15,046 bases of DNA from Gemmatimonadota bacterium (GTDB lineage: Bacteria; JBHIER01; G020348925). The stretch lies in contig CP070758.1 of the NCBI GenBank assembly GCA_020348925.1, forward strand, positions 2,031,025-2,046,070. Direction: 5' to 3'. A model generated the notes under the pieces. That model searched no databases, was not told the DNA's origin, and saw nothing but the letters and a program-made list of their open reading frames with translations. The first letter of the stretch is position 1. The number at the start of each line of letters is the position of its first letter. Shown here one piece after another: positions 1 to 8,254 of this stretch. Position numbers and translations under genes: made by a program.

Positions 1-2974
1 GTCCGTCGCCGCTCAACGGAACCGTCCCCAGAATGTGGTTTATGGTGGCCAGCACATCCAGAATATTGATGCTGCCGTCGTTGTTGACGTCCCCACGAAC
101 CCCCTCCAACCAGGAAGGACTGAAAGTGATCCCGATGTTCTCCTCCCAACCCTTGGTCACGCGCACTATCTCAGGCTCACCGGCACGACCCTCTATGGCT
201 CCACCGCGACTCCGAGAGCCGCCCTCGGCATAGTACATCCAGTTGCGATGAAACGCCCCGTCCGGAAGAAGGGGCTTGGCGAAAAATCGGACCGCCGTCT
301 CATCCGTGGCCCTCAGGTGAATCCAGAAATCCCCGCAAAGCCCGACCAGACTCTCGTAGTCCGGACGCTGCGTCAAGTCGAGCACAATCCGGCCGTCGGC
401 ATCGACGGAGTCCGGATAGAACAGAAAGGGGGCGATCAGCTCATCACCAAAAGTGCTGTCGTTTTCCCCCGGCCCAAAAACGTACACCTCCAAGGGTGAG
501 ACCTCATCGCTCATCCCCCGGTCCCGGCCTCTGTCCGGGCAAGAAGAGGACGAAACAGAACCGTTCCAGGCCGCACCGATCACAAGGGTCTGAAGAGCCG
601 CCTCTGGCGTCTCTCCCGGTATGCTGAAGCGGACTGCCGGCCCTGCACCGGGCTCCGACTCGACGCTATCGCGCTCCGTGCTGTAAGGATCAAAATAACC
701 CAAATACCCTGAACCGGATTCACTGACCGCCACAGGACCGATGAGCATCGTGTCGTTCACACCAAGCGTATCGCACGGAGATTCGAGTAAAACCTTCAGG
801 TAATACAGTCCACCAGCTGCCGGTCTCCAGTCGTACTCATAGGCATAGATAGTATCACCGGCTGGAAGGAGGAAGAAGGGATATTGAAACTTGGGGCCAA
901 TCGGATGGACATCGCCGGGGAGAATACTTACACCGCCCTCATCAAGGATATCGATGTAGGCATTTCCAGGGGCCATGTCGAGATTGCTGAGATTGGTAAT
1001 GGCAACCTGGACCGGCGTGGTATAGTTCACTGAAACCGGATTGGAAACTGCGATGTGGGTGACGGCGAAGTCGCACTCGGCGTGGATAACGAAAAACTCA
1101 TCGTTCTGGTCGCAGCAGGTGGAGTCCAGGGCGTCGCAGATGATGACGAGGCAGTTGTCGGAGGGGGTGCCGGGAACGGTCCAGTCATACGATCCATCGT
1201 CCTCGGTGCCTCCACTTATGGGTATGTAAAATTCGCCTCCGTCAGGGGAGTATTCGATGATGACTGTACCGCTGGTGTTTTCTGAAATCCACGTGATGAT
1301 CTCCGTCTCCCCAGCCTCCCAGATCTCCCCCCCGTTGGGGGAGCTGACCTCAAGGAAGCACGGTACCTGGATCTCGATACACTGGGAGAACTCAGACGTG
1401 TTGCCTGAAGGATCCGTGGCCGTGGCCGTTATGAATTGGCCCTCGGCAATAGCGTCAGAAGGGGTGAAACTGAAACTCGCATCGCCGCCAGTGTCAGTGT
1501 ATACAATTATCCCCTCCAAAAATGTCTCCCCTTCACCGTAGCCGGAAGGATCGCATTCGGTGTTGGAGAAGAAGTCGATTCTGAATTCTGTATTCGGCGT
1601 GCTGTTGAGGTTTCCTTGAACGAGGTCCGGTGTGGCCGAGGTTAACACTGGAAAATTTTGCACATGGTTGGCACCTGCATCACCATCCCCGGCATCATTG
1701 GGTGTCACGCCGTCATCGTTCAGATCGATTCCCAGGCCACCGTTGGAGAAGACGGTATTGGAGAGAATAGCGTTACCCGTGCCGGAAGAAGACACCACAC
1801 CTGCGAGCACGTTGAAGGCAATGGTATTACCTGCGGTCCCTCCAATACTGTTATCCGAGGCCTCATCATCGATCCGCACACCGTCCCCGCCATTTCCCAG
1901 GGCCCCTGTACCGTAGCTGTCGACACCGATGAAGTTGCCCAGCACCAGATTATCCGTGGTGCCGCTATTGGCTAAGTAGACGCCTGCGAAGCCGTTGCCT
2001 GAGATAACGTTGGTCGATTCCATCGAAGTTCCGCCGATGGTGTTGTTCGAGGCCTGCTGCTGGATAACGACGCCCGCGTTTGAGTTACCGATCGGTGATG
2101 TGCCGGTAACGTCAGTGCCGATAAAGTTGCCCTGCACGACATTGTTTGAGGCGGTGCTTTCAATAATCAGGACGCCGATGGCGTCGTTGCCTGAAATGAC
2201 ATTGTGAGCTCCGGGATTCGTTCCGCCGATGGTGTTGTTTGCCCCTCCGAAGATAGAGATCCCAAAGAGGGCGTTGCCCCGGTCGGCGGTTCCGCTGATG
2301 TCGGTGCCGATGAGGTTGCCCTGCACCACATTGCCGGTGACACCTGCACCTATCATGAGGACGCCCATCTGGGCGTTGCCTGATAGAAGGTTACGTGCCG
2401 CAGGCGTTGTTCCCCCGACGGTGTTGTTGCTGCTCCAAATCGATACGCCTTCCATGCCGTTGCCTGAAGCAGATATGCCGCTGAAATCCGTTCCGATGAA
2501 GTTGCCTTCGATGACATTTCCACCGCCGGTGTGTATCCAGATCCCCTCGGCGCTAAAATCTTTGATCACCAGCCCTCGCACCGTACTGTTCCCGGCAACG
2601 ATCTCCAGGCCCATGGCATCGCCGGCACTGCTTCCGTTCAGGACGATCTTCAATACCGTGTTCAGACCCTGGCCGACAGGATTTGTATTGGGACTGGCTC
2701 CGGTCTGTGTATAGCCGTCTATTATGACCGGATCGGTGATGGGGGGAAGGATAGATGAGGGCTGGATGGTATGCACCAAGCCAGCGGGGGGAATGTTGAA
2801 CTCGATAAGATCCGATCCCGGATTGCGGTTGGCGTCCTCGATGGCCTGTCTCAGTGAACCTGGCCCGCTGTCCTCTGCGTTCGTGACCGTGATGCTCATG
2901 GCCGGAAGCGAACCGGGCACTACCACGAACGCCAAGAGATACACAAGACCTACGATAAGCGATATGAGACGCAT
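1..2974 (-). CDS. Secreted right-handed beta-helix protein with C-terminal dockerin repeat (3' end outside window)
   Basis: The frame is open for 991 residues from ATG at 2974 to the left edge, so the C-terminus is missing. AAGGAGG (2984-2990) sits 9 nt before the ATG. Residues 1-25 are a signal peptide (MRLISLIVGLVYLLAF then a cleavage-like LPA). A GSLRQAIEDAN segment follows, of the kind that precedes many bacterial beta-helix regions. Residues about 155-420 are tandem beta-helix coils with recurring N-x-I-G-G-T, N-V-I-S-G-N and G-N-F-I-G-T-D motifs. Residues about 540-635 (SPNGGEIWEAGE) resemble the Kre9/KNH-like domain, and about 635-735 a CARDB-like Ig fold. Residues from about 961 form a dockerin type I calcium loop (D962, N964, D966, D973, then ATINHILG); a second repeat would lie off the window. 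It is probably exported and surface-attached or released, and binds a partner or polysaccharide through the helix. No lyase or hydrolase active site is recognisable. Substrate and cohesin partner are unknown. Confidence 0.9.
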   Translation of the reverse strand, partial: MRLISLIVGLVYLLAFVVVPGSLPAMSITVTNAEDSGPGSLRQAIEDANRNPGSDLIEFNIPPAGLVHTIQPSSILPPITDPVIIDGYTQTGASPNTNPVGQGLNTVLKIVLNGSSAGDAMGLEIVAGNSTVRGLVIKDFSAEGIWIHTGGGNVIEGNFIGTDFSGISASGNGMEGVSIWSSNNTVGGTTPAARNLLSGNAQMGVLMIGAGVTGNVVQGNLIGTDISGTADRGNALFGISIFGGANNTIGGTNPGAHNVISGNDAIGVLIIESTASNNVVQGNFIGTDVTGTSPIGNSNAGVVIQQQASNNTIGGTSMESTNVISGNGFAGVYLANSGTTDNLVLGNFIGVDSYGTGALGNGGDGVRIDDEASDNSIGGTAGNTIAFNVLAGVVSSSGTGNAILSNTVFSNGGLGIDLNDDGVTPNDAGDGDAGANHVQNFPVLTSATPDLVQGNLNSTPNTEFRIDFFSNTECDPSGYGEGETFLEGIIVYTDTGGDASFSFTPSDAIAEGQFITATATDPSGNTSEFSQCIEIQVPCFLEVSSPNGGEIWEAGETEIITWISENTSGTVIIEYSPDGGEFYIPISGGTEDDGSYDWTVPGTPSDNCLVIICDALDSTCCDQNDEFFVIHAECDFAVTHIAVSNPVSVNYTTPVQVAITNLSNLDMAPGNAYIDILDEGGVSILPGDVHPIGPKFQYPFFLLPAGDTIYAYEYDWRPAAGGLYYLKVLLESPCDTLGVNDTMLIGPVAVSESGSGYLGYFDPYSTERDSVESEPGAGPAVRFSIPGETPEAALQTLVIGAAWNGSVSSSSCPDRGRDRGMSDEVSPLEVYVFGPGENDSTFGDELIAPFLFYPDSVDADGRIVLDLTQRPDYESLVGLCGDFWIHLRATDETAVRFFAKPLLPDGAFHRNWMYYAEGGSRSRGGAIEGRAGEPEIVRVTKGWEENIGITFSPSWLEGVRGDVNNDGSINILDVLATINHILGTVPLSGDG

Positions 2975-3196
2975 CTCAGAGTCCCTCCTTTCCTTCCTCA
3001 CGGATATATTGAGTGTGTGTCAAAAAGTCCTCAGCCTTCGAATACCAGCTGACTTCGAAATTTTAAACGTTTTTAAATTCTTGAGGAATATCCATACTCT
3101 TTTTGCTGGAAGTTTTACACGAATGTCTGATTCTGGTTGATTCTCGTATATGCAGATGTGACGATGTCTTGGCTGATAGCCTGACAGCGTCATCTA

Positions 3197-3225
3197 ATTA
3201 TAGCATATAAACAATTGTTTGTCAA
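3197..3225 (-). promoter_or_regulatory. Consensus sigma-70 promoter for the beta-helix/dockerin gene
   Basis: On the minus strand TTGACA (3225-3220) and TATAAT (3202-3197) are separated by exactly 17 nt, a perfect sigma-70 consensus. Transcription would start near 3190 and leave a leader of about 215 nt before the ATG at 2974. The spacer holds the perfect palindrome AAACAATTGTTT (3209-3220), which touches the -35 box, so a dimeric regulator binding there would directly control access of polymerase. The promoter is read directly from sequence; the operator is inference. Confidence 0.8.
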
Positions 3226-3553
3226 GACATTTTTGGCACAAAATCACTTTCTGAAAAGGGCGGCTCATAGTGCCAGTATTGTTAGAGGCATCACGGGACA
3301 TACGAACGCGATATTTTTCCAATCGGTTCTATGAATTTTTTCTTGCTTTTTTCGGCAAAGTGAGATAGTTTGCATGAGACGATCGCGAGTTGTGATCTGG
3401 TGGATAGGTGGCAAGGACCATGAAGAGTGCAGCGCTCTTCTCAATAATAATCGCAAGAATCCGATACCGAAAAAAGATGTGTGCGGCGATGATAAAATGA
3501 TTGTTCCCTTGATCGCACAATACATCGCATTTGCTGACTTTTGTGGTAATAAT

Positions 3554-3582
3554 CTTTACGAAATCTCGAACGTTTCGTAAAG
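3554..3582. repeat. Perfect 10-bp inverted repeat just upstream of the kinase gene
   Basis: CTTTACGAAA (3554-3563) and TTTCGTAAAG (3573-3582) are exact reverse complements separated by 9 nt. The right arm ends 6 nt before the GGAG ribosome site (3589-3592) of the kinase. It could be an operator for a dimeric regulator with about two helical turns between half-sites, or an RNA hairpin that affects translation. There is no T-tract, so it is not a terminator. Confidence 0.6.
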
Positions 3583-3599
3583 GTAAATGGAGAAAATAA

Positions 3600-6593
3600 A
3601 TGGATAATTTCATCGGTCAAACGATATCCCACTATCAAATCATCGAGAAACTCGGCGAAGGCGGCATGGGGGTCGTCTATAAGGCTGAGGACACCAAGCT
3701 CCGGCGCACCGTTGCCCTGAAATTTCTACCGGCAGTTATGACCCGTGACCCGGAGGCTAAGGAGCGCTTCATCCAGGAGGCACGGGCGGCCTCGGCCATG
3801 GACCATTCCAATATCTGTACCATTCATGAAATCGGCGAGACCGAAGATGGGCATATGTTCATCTGTATGGCCTGCTATGAGGGACAGACCCTCAAGGACA
3901 AAATCAAAGACGGACCGTTGGAGCTTGGAGAGGCCGTGAATATCGCTGTGCAGGCTGCGCAAGGTCTGGCCAAAGCTCACGATCAGGGAATTGCCCACCG
4001 GGACATCAAGCCGGCCAACATTTTCATCACCGAAGATAACGAGGTGAAAATCGTCGATTTCGGTCTGGCTAAATTGGCGGGTAACATGGGGCTCACGAAG
4101 ACCGGAACGACTGTGGGTACGGTGCCCTACATGTCACCCGAACAGATCCGCGGCCAGGGAGTTGATCACCGAACCGACATCTGGTCTCTGGGCGCGGTGT
4201 TGTATGAGATGGTCACCGGGGAGATGGCCTTCAAAGGGGAATACGAGCAGGCGGTGATGTATTCTATCATGAGTGAGGAGCCGGAGCCGATCGTAAATTT
4301 CCGCTCGGATGTGCCACAGGATCTGGAATGGGTTATCCAGAAGGCGCTCCAGAAGGATGTCAGCGAGCGATATCAGGATGTGGCTGAAATGCTGATCGAT
4401 CTGAGGAGGTTCGCCCAGGGTGCGGTGGTCGAAGGTGCGATCCGGCCGCCCAGGGTATTGGAGGAGGAGATCACAAAAAAATTGTTGAAGAGGATTGTGT
4501 TGCCTGTGGGTATTGTCCTCTTTTTCGTCATCGCCGTTGTCCTGGTCCGACCGCTTCTTCTCCAGCAGGTACTGGTTTCGGAGCCGAAGCCCATCGCCGT
4601 GATCAGCTTTGTCAACCAGACGGGGGACAGCACCTATGATTATCTCCAAACGGTCATTCCGAATTTATTGATCACGAGCCTTGAACAATCACCCAATATC
4701 CGTGTCGCCACCTGGGAGCGCATGTATGACCTCCTGAAACAGATCGGCAAGGAGGATAGGGATATCATTGACAGGGAACTGGGATTTGAAATCTGCCGCA
4801 TGGATGGTATCGATGTCATCGTCCTGGGCAGCTTCACCCGAACGGGCGATATATTCGCGACTGATGTGAAGGTGTTGGATGTGACAACGAAAGATCTGCT
4901 GAAGGGTGCCACGTTCAAAGGCGAGGGGGTTGCCAGCATTCTCAAAACACAGATCGATGAACTCACGAGGGAGATCTCTCGAGGTGTGGGCATTTCCGAT
5001 CTTGCGTTCGAAGAAGCCGGAACCGGGATCGCCGATATGACAACTTCCTCAATGGAGGCGTACAACTATTTCTTGAGGGGTAAAGAGAATTGCGAAAAAT
5101 TCTATTACGATGATGCCCTGCCATTTCTCGAAAAGAGTGTGGATCTCGATTCGACCTTCGCTGTGGCATACCTCTATCTTGGCTGGGCATACGATTGGTT
5201 GCACGATAACGACGCCAGAAAGAACGCCTACGAGAAGGCGAAAAAATTCTCCCAAAAAGCAACAGACAAGGAAAGACTCTATATCGAGGCGACGTACGCC
5301 GGGGAGATTGAAAACGATCGGGAAAAGAAATATCATGTCCTCAAACAGATTACCCAGAAATATCCGAAGGAAAAGCGAGCGCATCTCTTATTGGCGGAGT
5401 ATTACAGAACACAGAGAGTGCTGGCTGAGGCCATACTTGAGTTCCATAAGGCCCTGGAACTCGATCCCAATTACGGATTTGCCATGAATCAGCTGGCTTA
5501 CACGTACGCTGATAGTGGTGACTTTGAGAAGGCCATCGAATATTTTGAGAGGTACGCATCCGTATCTCCCGGGGACGCAAATCCATTCGATTCAATGGCC
5601 GAGCTCTATGTGCGCATGGGAAAGCTCGATGAGGCGATAGTACAATACAACAAGGCCTTGGACATAAAACCGGACTTCGGTTCGGATTGGAGTATCGCCT
5701 ACATCTATGCCTTGAAGGAAGAGTACTCCGAGGTCATGACGTGGATCAATCAGTTTTTATCCATGGCCCCTTCGCCGGGGATACGAGTACAGGGATATGT
5801 GTGGAAGGGGCTGTATCACTGCTTACTGGGGAGTTTCGACGAGTCCCTGAGTGATCTTGAAAGAGCGGTGGAACTGGCCGACGTCATAGGGAACGAGGCG
5901 TGGAAAGCCCATGCGGACAGGACAAAAGCGTGGATTTATTATGAGAAGGGTGAGTTTGAGCGCGGTCGGAGATTCATTCGAAATTGGCTCGATTTCTATT
6001 CAGAATACTATCCACCATACATACCATATTTTACGGCCAGTCATAAAACGTATCTTGGTTTGGCTGATATAAAGCAGGGGCGAACCGATTCGGCATGGGT
6101 CAGGCTGGAAGATATAAAATCTCTGTTGCCCGACATAGCTCCGAAGGTGAAGGGAAATATAACGTTCGGTTATGACGTGCTTTACGGAGAGTACTTGCTC
6201 GCTTCAGACTCCCTCGAAAAAGCCATCGCTACCGGCGAAAAAGCATCGCCTCTGGGAAAGCTTCCGCTGATGCACCCATGGAATCTCCTCCCCTATAATG
6301 TGCCCTTCCGGAAAGATGTATTGGCGCGGGCATATCAACGGACGGGAGAGATCGACGAAGCCATCTCCGAGTACGAGCGTTTGATCACAGTTGACCCGAA
6401 CAGCGTGGAGCGGCCGCTCATTCACCCCGTGTATCACTATCATTTAGCCAATCTGTATTCGGAGAAGGGCCTGTCAGACAAAGCCGTTTCCCAGTACGAG
6501 CAGTTCCTCGACATCTGGAAGGATGCCGATGAAGATCTGCCAGAACTGATAGACGCCAAGGCGAGATTGGCGAGGTTGAGGGAGGCGGGTTGA
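3600..6593 (+). CDS. Transmembrane Ser/Thr protein kinase with TolB-like domain and TPR repeats
   Basis: This 997-residue protein starts at ATG 3600 with GGAG 7 nt upstream. Residues about 12-272 are a Hanks-type kinase with all key residues: glycine loop GEGGMGVV (19-26), K41 in VALK, E60 in helix C, HRDIKPAN (133-140, catalytic D135), DFG (153-155), GTVPYMSPE before E181, and D193. It should therefore be active. A basic stretch is followed by one membrane span at about 298-318. Residues about 329-460 match the TolB-N/FlgO-like fold (PIAVISFVNQTGD) often attached to such kinases. Residues about 470-995 are TPR-like helices with classical units such as ALELDPNYGFAMNQLAYTYA. The kinase would face the cytoplasm and the TolB/TPR part the periplasm, where it may sense an envelope partner. 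Ligand and substrates cannot be read from the sequence. No partner gene is co-transcribed. Confidence 0.95.
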   Translation: MDNFIGQTISHYQIIEKLGEGGMGVVYKAEDTKLRRTVALKFLPAVMTRDPEAKERFIQEARAASAMDHSNICTIHEIGETEDGHMFICMACYEGQTLKDKIKDGPLELGEAVNIAVQAAQGLAKAHDQGIAHRDIKPANIFITEDNEVKIVDFGLAKLAGNMGLTKTGTTVGTVPYMSPEQIRGQGVDHRTDIWSLGAVLYEMVTGEMAFKGEYEQAVMYSIMSEEPEPIVNFRSDVPQDLEWVIQKALQKDVSERYQDVAEMLIDLRRFAQGAVVEGAIRPPRVLEEEITKKLLKRIVLPVGIVLFFVIAVVLVRPLLLQQVLVSEPKPIAVISFVNQTGDSTYDYLQTVIPNLLITSLEQSPNIRVATWERMYDLLKQIGKEDRDIIDRELGFEICRMDGIDVIVLGSFTRTGDIFATDVKVLDVTTKDLLKGATFKGEGVASILKTQIDELTREISRGVGISDLAFEEAGTGIADMTTSSMEAYNYFLRGKENCEKFYYDDALPFLEKSVDLDSTFAVAYLYLGWAYDWLHDNDARKNAYEKAKKFSQKATDKERLYIEATYAGEIENDREKKYHVLKQITQKYPKEKRAHLLLAEYYRTQRVLAEAILEFHKALELDPNYGFAMNQLAYTYADSGDFEKAIEYFERYASVSPGDANPFDSMAELYVRMGKLDEAIVQYNKALDIKPDFGSDWSIAYIYALKEEYSEVMTWINQFLSMAPSPGIRVQGYVWKGLYHCLLGSFDESLSDLERAVELADVIGNEAWKAHADRTKAWIYYEKGEFERGRRFIRNWLDFYSEYYPPYIPYFTASHKTYLGLADIKQGRTDSAWVRLEDIKSLLPDIAPKVKGNITFGYDVLYGEYLLASDSLEKAIATGEKASPLGKLPLMHPWNLLPYNVPFRKDVLARAYQRTGEIDEAISEYERLITVDPNSVERPLIHPVYHYHLANLYSEKGLSDKAVSQYEQFLDIWKDADEDLPELIDAKARLARLREAG

Positions 6594-6651
6594 TATCAAG
6601 CTTTTCGAAAAACTTTACTAATCTGTATAATTCCTTGATAAAATAAAAGTT

Positions 6652-6736
6652 GTCATTCGTCCGAAGGCAGGAACCTCCTCGATTTGCTGATCACACACAC
6701 TCCAGTAAGGAGATTCCGGGGAAAAACCGGCATGAC
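6652..6736. repeat. Degraded palindromic dispersed repeat (REP/MITE-like), copy 1
   Basis: The element begins GTCATTCG and ends GGCATGAC. Its arms are partly complementary: AGGAACCTCCT on the left pairs with AAGGAGATTCC on the right. The GTCATTC...GAATGAC shape resembles short non-coding palindromes seen in many environmental bacterial genomes. No transposase is present. It most probably forms a long imperfect hairpin between the convergent genes. Confidence 0.55.
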
Positions 6737-6878
6737 GTAGTAATTACCGTGAAATGTGTCGTGTAACAAAGTACAAAACCAAAAATCACCATAAGTCAAT
6801 AAATATTTTAAGGTTACGCTGCATTTAAATTATTTTATGACCGAAACTGAGCGATCTTTAGACAAAAGTAACGGAGTG

Positions 6879-6964
6879 GTCATTCTGAACGGAGCAAGGC
6901 CAAGTGAAGAATCTCACTCACAAGGTGAGAGATGCTTCGCCCGATAAATCAAGCTCAGAATGAC
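6879..6964. repeat. Palindromic dispersed repeat (REP/MITE-like), copy 2
   Basis: Ends GTCATTCTGA (6879-6888) and TCAGAATGAC (6955-6964) are perfect 10-bp inverted repeats. Inside, GAAGAATCTCAC pairs with GTGAGAGATGCTTC with few mismatches. The design matches a widespread family of short palindromes that begin GTCATTCTGA and carry GAAGAATCTC. It has no coding potential and is likely a relic non-autonomous mobile or REP element. Confidence 0.65.
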
Positions 6965-7122
6965 ATCTCAGTCATAGTGTTTGCCAAGAATTACTCAATT
7001 TAGGTACGAATAATTCAGGCGAAACTTTGAAAGTGTCGTGAAGTTCAATGAGAATAGATGGCGGAATACATGGACTGCCAGCGAGATTGAAGGACCGGAG
7101 CCTTTTCTCTCTTTCGATACAT

Positions 7123-8133
7123 TCAGACACCCTGGAGCATGTGCAGTTGCCACAGTTCCCGGCTGCTCGTATGAAGAAAGGGCGAAATGGCCAACCTCCC
7201 TGTTTTCCCGATGCTTTTTTCCAAATATCTCATCTCCTCGAAGTTCTCTCGTATCTCCGGGTCCGCAGAGGGTTCGAATCCGGCCTCCCGTAGCATGAGT
7301 ATCCCCTTGGCTCTGACGGACAACTCCAGGTGAATCCGCAACAGACACAGCATATCGGCCACAATCTCTCCGGAAAACCGGTCTTTGAGGGAATCCAGGT
7401 ACCTCCCAATTTTGGTCTCCGAGATGTTTCCCGTGGTGATCATGTCGAGAAGAAGGACATCCGTATCAAGACCCACCTCCAGCCAGAATTGGAGGGATTT
7501 TTCGCTCCGGGAGAAAACGACAACGATGACCAGGGGAAGCAGAATTAACTGCAAGACGGTTGTCACAACCGGCGAGAAGATGAAGTTGTTAAAGAATCCA
7601 TGGATTACAATCGCTACGATGATTCCCGGGAGAAAGATGTGGAATTTTTCAGTGAATCCCCGATCGGCTGCATTCTTTGACATGATCCCCATGGCTGCCG
7701 TTGTCCCACCATGCATCACCGCCGTTCCCAGTCCTCGAAGGATCCAAAGGAATATATTCGCATCCTGCAAATACTTGAGATAATATATGTTTTCGACAAG
7801 GGCGAAGCCGGCCCCGATGGCGAAGCCGTAGATGGCCGCATCCACCAGAAATCCGATCCTTTTCGATTTGATTAAAAAGACAATATAGACTGCCTTGAAT
7901 AGCTCCTCAATAACCGGGGCTCCACCCTTGGAGTATGATGAGAAATCGACGCCCAAAAGATTTATCAAGAGACTGTTCATGAACAGGGATCCCACTGCTG
8001 TAACGCAACCAATGAGGATCGTCAGCAGGATCGAGCGAAATTTCACCAGCTTATAGCTGTCCAATACTACAAAAGCCACAAGGAAATAGAAAACGGGCAG
8101 GAGACTTACTGACGCTCTGACGATGAAATCCAC
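7123..8133 (-). CDS. PrsW-family intramembrane protease
   Basis: This 336-residue protein starts at GTG 8133; an in-frame stop lies about 30 nt upstream and no other start is close. No clear Shine-Dalgarno precedes it. It is a multi-spanning membrane protein with the motifs of the PrsW family: EELFK (E76, E77, K80), GFALVEN (E114, N115), MHGGT (H141) and HGFFN (H178, N182). Members such as Bacillus PrsW cut membrane-bound anti-sigma factors; the substrate here is unknown. After the last membrane span (about residue 207) a soluble tail of about 130 residues follows that I do not recognise. The gene follows the 8255-11242 gene in the same direction after 121 bp with no visible terminator, so read-through is possible. 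Confidence 0.88.
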   Translation of the reverse strand: MDFIVRASVSLLPVFYFLVAFVVLDSYKLVKFRSILLTILIGCVTAVGSLFMNSLLINLLGVDFSSYSKGGAPVIEELFKAVYIVFLIKSKRIGFLVDAAIYGFAIGAGFALVENIYYLKYLQDANIFLWILRGLGTAVMHGGTTAAMGIMSKNAADRGFTEKFHIFLPGIIVAIVIHGFFNNFIFSPVVTTVLQLILLPLVIVVVFSRSEKSLQFWLEVGLDTDVLLLDMITTGNISETKIGRYLDSLKDRFSGEIVADMLCLLRIHLELSVRAKGILMLREAGFEPSADPEIRENFEEMRYLEKSIGKTGRLAISPFLHTSSRELWQLHMLQGV

Positions 8134-8254
8134 GGTAGGAGCAAAGAGAGTGAAACTCTTGATTTACAGGTTTACATTAGTACGCTCACCGGTGTACCAA
8201 CACAGTGCCAGGCTGGACGTATTATTGAGACACTTCTCCTTTTGAAACAAAATA

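Larger units (their letters stand above)
2975..3599. other. Divergent intergenic region between beta-helix gene and kinase gene
   Basis: This 625-bp stretch separates two divergently transcribed genes. The left part is the approximately 215-nt leader of the beta-helix gene, with an AT-rich segment around 3056-3080 and no riboswitch class I recognise. The promoter and palindrome lie at 3197-3225. From 3240 to 3550 only short overlapping ORFs on both strands are present. None has a convincing ribosome site, a recognisable protein or a clear advantage over its competitors, so I call no gene there. I see no strong sigma-70 promoter for the kinase. An inverted repeat (3554-3582) precedes its ribosome site. 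Confidence 0.7.
6594..7122. other. Convergent intergenic region with dispersed palindromic repeats
   Basis: These 529 bp lie between the 3' ends of the kinase and PrsW genes. TATCAAG (6594-6600) pairs with CTTGATA (6634-6640) around an imperfect TTTTCGAAAA palindrome. That is a possible weak 3' structure, but it lacks a GC-rich stem and a T-run, so I do not call a terminator. Two palindromic elements follow (6652-6736 and 6879-6964). Near 7089-7104 an AAGG-CCGG-CCTT imperfect palindrome is followed on the plus strand by a pyrimidine-rich run; it is a weak terminator candidate. No coding region is convincing. Confidence 0.6.

Noticed and set aside
35-499. Plus-strand open frame of 154 codons at the left end
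   Set aside because: Antisense to the beta-helix/dockerin gene, whose continuous frame, signal peptide and dockerin motif are clear.
3265-3580. Small overlapping ORFs on both strands between the divergent genes
   Set aside because: They compete with one another, lack convincing ribosome sites and give no recognisable protein.
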